A stretch of DNA of 51,387 bases from the NCBI GenBank assembly GCA_033808535.1, contig JAPXNL010000004.1, positions 1 to 51,387 of the forward strand. The letters run 5' to 3'. The translations under genes were made by a program, and so were the position numbers. Positions 48,857 through 51,387 of this stretch are shown here, one piece after another. The notes beneath the pieces are model-generated. The model saw only the letters and a list, made by a program, of their open reading frames with translations, made no database searches and had not been told where the DNA came from. The first letter of the stretch is position 1. Each line of letters starts with the position of its first letter. The stretch is from DTU078 sp033808535 (GTDB lineage Bacteria; Bacillota; Clostridia; Oscillospirales; CAG-272).

Positions 48857-51387
48857 TTATAACTCCCCGTCGCGGTTGACCACCATTTCCATGTACTGCT
48901 GACGGGTTATGAGTACCTTGCGTGGATTTTTGCCTTCCGGCGGGCTGACGATGCCCATCTCTTCCATGCGGTCGATCAGCTTTGCTGCGCGGCCATAACC
49001 GAGCGACAGCTTGCGCTGTATAAGCGAGGTGGCGATTTTCCCGTTTTCGAGCGCAAGCTCGATTGCGGGTTTGAGCATCGGATCGGTTTCGCCGTCCTCA
49101 TCGTCGGATGCACCGAGCGCGCCGGCCTTTTTCGAGACTCCGCAGCGTTCAGCCTCGCGCTCGATTATATCAATGACTTCCGAATCGTAACTGGTTTCGC
49201 CGGAGTGTTGTTTGATAAACGAAACTACCGCCTCAACCTCCTGTTCGGACACATAAGCGCCCTGAACGCGGATGGGCTTTATGCTCCCGACCGGTGCGTA
49301 AAGCATGTCGCCGCGCCCGATCAGCTTCTCTGCACCGCTGATGTCGATAATCACGCGGCTGTCTGTTTGCGACGATACCGTGAACGCAATCCGCGACGGG
49401 ATGTTTGCTTTGATAAGACCCGTGATAACGTCGACCGACGGGCGCTGTGTGCCGATGATAAGGTGCATGCCTGCCGCACGCGCCTTCTGTGCGAGTCGGC
49501 AGATGGATTCCTCAACATCGTCGGGCGCCGTCATCATAAGATCGGCAAGCTCGTCGATCACTATGACGACATACGGCATGAACTCTTTCTCGGGGTCGTC
49601 CTTTGTCGCGGCGTTATAGCCTTTTATGTCGCGCGCGCCCACCGATTCTATCAAATCAAAGCGGCGCTCCATCTCGGTGACAGCCCAGTGCAGCGATCCG
49701 GCTGCCTTTTTGGGGTCGGACACGACCGGCACAAGCAGGTGAGGCAGGCCGTTGTATATGTTCAGCTCGACCTTTTTCGGGTCTACGAGTATCAGCTTAA
49801 CCTCGTCGGGCGTTGCTTTGTAGAGCAGGCTGATTAGCATGCTGTTTATGCAGACGGATTTGCCCATGCCCGTCGCGCCCGCAATCAGAAGGTGGGGCAT
49901 TTTCGCGATATCAAGATAAATAGGCTCGCCGGCCACATCCATGCCGAGCGACACGGTCAGCTTGCTTTGCGCCTGCGCAAATCTGGGGTTTTCAATAAGC
50001 TCGCGCGCGTAAACCGTGGCAACAACGCGATTCGGCACCTCTATACCCACCGCGGACTTACCCGGTATCGGCGCTTCGATTCGCACGCCGGTCGTCGCAA
50101 GGTTCAGAGCGATGTCGTCCACCAGATTTGCAATCGAGCGAACTCGGATGCCCTCCTCGGGCGAGAGCTCATATCTCGTTATTGTCGGTCCGCGCGACAC
50201 GTTGACAATCTTTGTGCGCACTTTGAAGCTGCGAAGCGTCTCAACCAGCTTGACGGCGTTTGAGTGAAGCTCCTCGCTGACATCGTTGTTCTTTGGTGCG
50301 GGTTCGGCGAGCAGCAATGTAATCGGCGGGAATACATATCTTTTCAATTCAGCCGCGGGCTGTCCTGCGCGGGCGGAGTGACCTGACTGTCCCTGTGCCG
50401 GAACAGCGGCACTGCGGCTGATGTTCAATGTCAAATCAGCCTCTGACCCGTCGTCGGGATCGGCAGCTTCGCCCGGTGGGCTTCCGTCTGCCGAGACATA
50501 TCCCATGCCGCGCTGATTTTCGCTGAATTTTCGTATCAGCTCAAGCCCGTCCGCGTCGGTTTCGTCGAATATCTCATGCAGTCCCGGCAAAGCTCCGTCA
50601 TTTTTCTCGTCTGCACGTTTTTTAATAGACTTGCCTTTGCCGATAGGCTTTATACGCTCGTTAACCATCCCCGACATGTCCTGCCCGGCTTGCTCATCAT
50701 CATCGCCTGGCATATCAAACGGCGGTTTGTCATCCTCAGACTGCGTATTTTCCCTGTCGCGCAGCGCCGAGTCGAACGCCGCGGGATCGATGGCGTTTTC
50801 GGCATCATAGTCGTCGAGTGTTACCTGACTGTTTTCATAGTCGATCCGCTTGACCTTTCCTTCGCCGCCGTCGTCGCCTTCGTATATGAAGGCGCGTCTG
50901 GCCTTCGCGGGTTCGTCCGGCGCGTTTGTATGTCCGTTGTTTGCAACGGGTACGGGAGCCATCTCAGGCTCGAGCCGGGGCTTGTTGGGGTATAACTTTC
51001 GAGCCTGCGCCTCGGCGCGTTCGGCACGCAGGCGTTCTCTGTTCTCGTGCATCTTGAACGCGATCCATATACGCACCGCGTGCGGTGTAAGTCCGAATAA
51101 AAACAGCCCGAATATAATCAAAAGCGAAATTGTGACAAGCAACATGCCGGCGCGGCCGATGCTTTTAAGCAAGGTCTGTCCCACCAGACCGCCGATTACA
51201 CCGCCGCCACCGCGCACAAGACCAGCTTCCCACAGTTCCTTTAACTTAAATGTATCCGGCCCGCCAAGCTGCGACAACGCAGCGACGCAGACAAGGCAAA
51301 TGCCCGCAAATATGAATTTGTGGTGCAGGGTATACGCTTCGTAATCGTGTTTCCAGTACGCTGCGATTATGATAATAAGTACAGGTA
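48857..51387 (-). CDS. ftsK: DNA translocase FtsK/SpoIIIE (5' end beyond window)
   Basis: At least 843 codons; the frame stays open to the right edge, so the N-terminus is missing. Pumps chromosomal DNA across the division or sporulation septum. The visible N-terminal part has two to three membrane helices (residues ~1-100 of the visible protein), a long acidic disordered linker, then the motor: Walker A LLIAGATGMGKSVCINS, Walker B YVVIVIDELADLMM, and IGTQRPSVDVITGLIKANIPSRIAF. It ends in the gamma winged-helix that reads DNA polarity sequences (SLIQRKLSLGYGRAAKLIDRMEEMGI). In a spore former this is probably SpoIIIE or serves both roles. Confidence 0.95.
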   Translation of the reverse strand, partial: PVLIIIIAAYWKHDYEAYTLHHKFIFAGICLVCVAALSQLGGPDTFKLKELWEAGLVRGGGGVIGGLVGQTLLKSIGRAGMLLVTISLLIIFGLFLFGLTPHAVRIWIAFKMHENRERLRAERAEAQARKLYPNKPRLEPEMAPVPVANNGHTNAPDEPAKARRAFIYEGDDGGEGKVKRIDYENSQVTLDDYDAENAIDPAAFDSALRDRENTQSEDDKPPFDMPGDDDEQAGQDMSGMVNERIKPIGKGKSIKKRADEKNDGALPGLHEIFDETDADGLELIRKFSENQRGMGYVSADGSPPGEAADPDDGSEADLTLNISRSAAVPAQGQSGHSARAGQPAAELKRYVFPPITLLLAEPAPKNNDVSEELHSNAVKLVETLRSFKVRTKIVNVSRGPTITRYELSPEEGIRVRSIANLVDDIALNLATTGVRIEAPIPGKSAVGIEVPNRVVATVYARELIENPRFAQAQSKLTVSLGMDVAGEPIYLDIAKMPHLLIAGATGMGKSVCINSMLISLLYKATPDEVKLILVDPKKVELNIYNGLPHLLVPVVSDPKKAAGSLHWAVTEMERRFDLIESVGARDIKGYNAATKDDPEKEFMPYVVIVIDELADLMMTAPDDVEESICRLAQKARAAGMHLIIGTQRPSVDVITGLIKANIPSRIAFTVSSQTDSRVIIDISGAEKLIGRGDMLYAPVGSIKPIRVQGAYVSEQEVEAVVSFIKQHSGETSYDSEVIDIIEREAERCGVSKKAGALGASDDEDGETDPMLKPAIELALENGKIATSLIQRKLSLGYGRAAKLIDRMEEMGIVSPPEGKNPRKVLITRQQYMEMVVNRDGEL

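Noticed and set aside
1..51387. CRISPR array, prophage, or intact insertion sequence
   Set aside because: No regularly spaced repeats, no phage structural or integrase genes and no transposase found on either strand.

Overview
The window looks like a chromosomal scaffold from an endospore-forming anaerobic member of the Clostridia (Oscillospirales/Christensenellales-like by general impression, not provable here). Reasons: a spoIIAA-spoIIAB-sigF operon, an FtsK/SpoIIIE translocase, a SleC/Csp spore-germination cluster, a T-box leader, Gram-positive lipoproteins and an S-layer (SLH) protein, strong AGGAGG-type ribosome binding sites, and mid-range G+C. Two runs of exactly ten N (34427-34436 and 44999-45008) show a draft or metagenome assembly; both fall inside genes.

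Layout. 1-4.4 kb (minus): a marR-abcA-abcB operon for a heterodimeric ABC exporter, running off the left edge. 4.7-9.5 kb: a SleC-type cortex-lytic proenzyme divergent from two overlapping Csp-type subtilisin proteases; both proteases keep Asp/His/Ser. 9.6-10.5 kb: DUF368 (PopT-type) polyprenyl-phosphate transporter. 10.9-14.8 kb: an L-arabinose operon with ribulokinase, a fucose-isomerase-type isomerase in place of classical AraA, and ribulose-5-P 4-epimerase. 14.9-21.4 kb: accessory and surface genes (secreted propeller protein, MalY/PatB lyase, unknown TIM-barrel-like protein, discoidin-like lipoprotein, SLH protein) with wide, repeat-containing spacers. 21.5-30.2 kb (plus): ilvE, an RluA-type synthase, a DUF3810 metallopeptidase-like membrane protein, murD, udp and a double beta-helix lipoprotein. 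30.3-33.8 kb: an unknown two-repeat protein, a GAF-HD-GYP signalling protein, and a strikingly AT-rich lipoprotein gene that looks acquired.

33.9-38.3 kb (minus): membrane pyrophosphatase hppA, then the beta subunit and a tiny gamma-like subunit of a sodium-pumping decarboxylase with no alpha or biotin subunit nearby, then an amidohydrolase. 38.3-39.6 kb: a 612-bp spacer with possible RNA structure, a stand-alone ferredoxin-thioredoxin-reductase-like protein, tRNA-Tyr and tRNA-Thr. 39.7-41.8 kb (minus): acpP and the spoIIA operon that controls forespore sigma-F. 42.0-43.9 kb (plus): a T-box whose specifier (UAC) and discriminator-pairing base (U) both fit tRNA-Tyr, controlling an SSS-family symporter. 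43.9-51.4 kb (minus): ftsK/spoIIIE, tmk, a DJ-1 protein, 5-formyl-THF cyclo-ligase, a CPBP protease and mltG.

Most of the window is housekeeping plus sporulation/germination. The parts most worth a second look are the Tyr T-box/SSS transporter, the pyrophosphatase-decarboxylase operon, the SleC/Csp locus, the arabinose operon with its substituted isomerase and possible ATT start, the AT-rich lipoprotein island flanked by inverted hairpins, and the structured spacer at 38.5-38.7 kb. I found no CRISPR array, prophage or intact insertion sequence.
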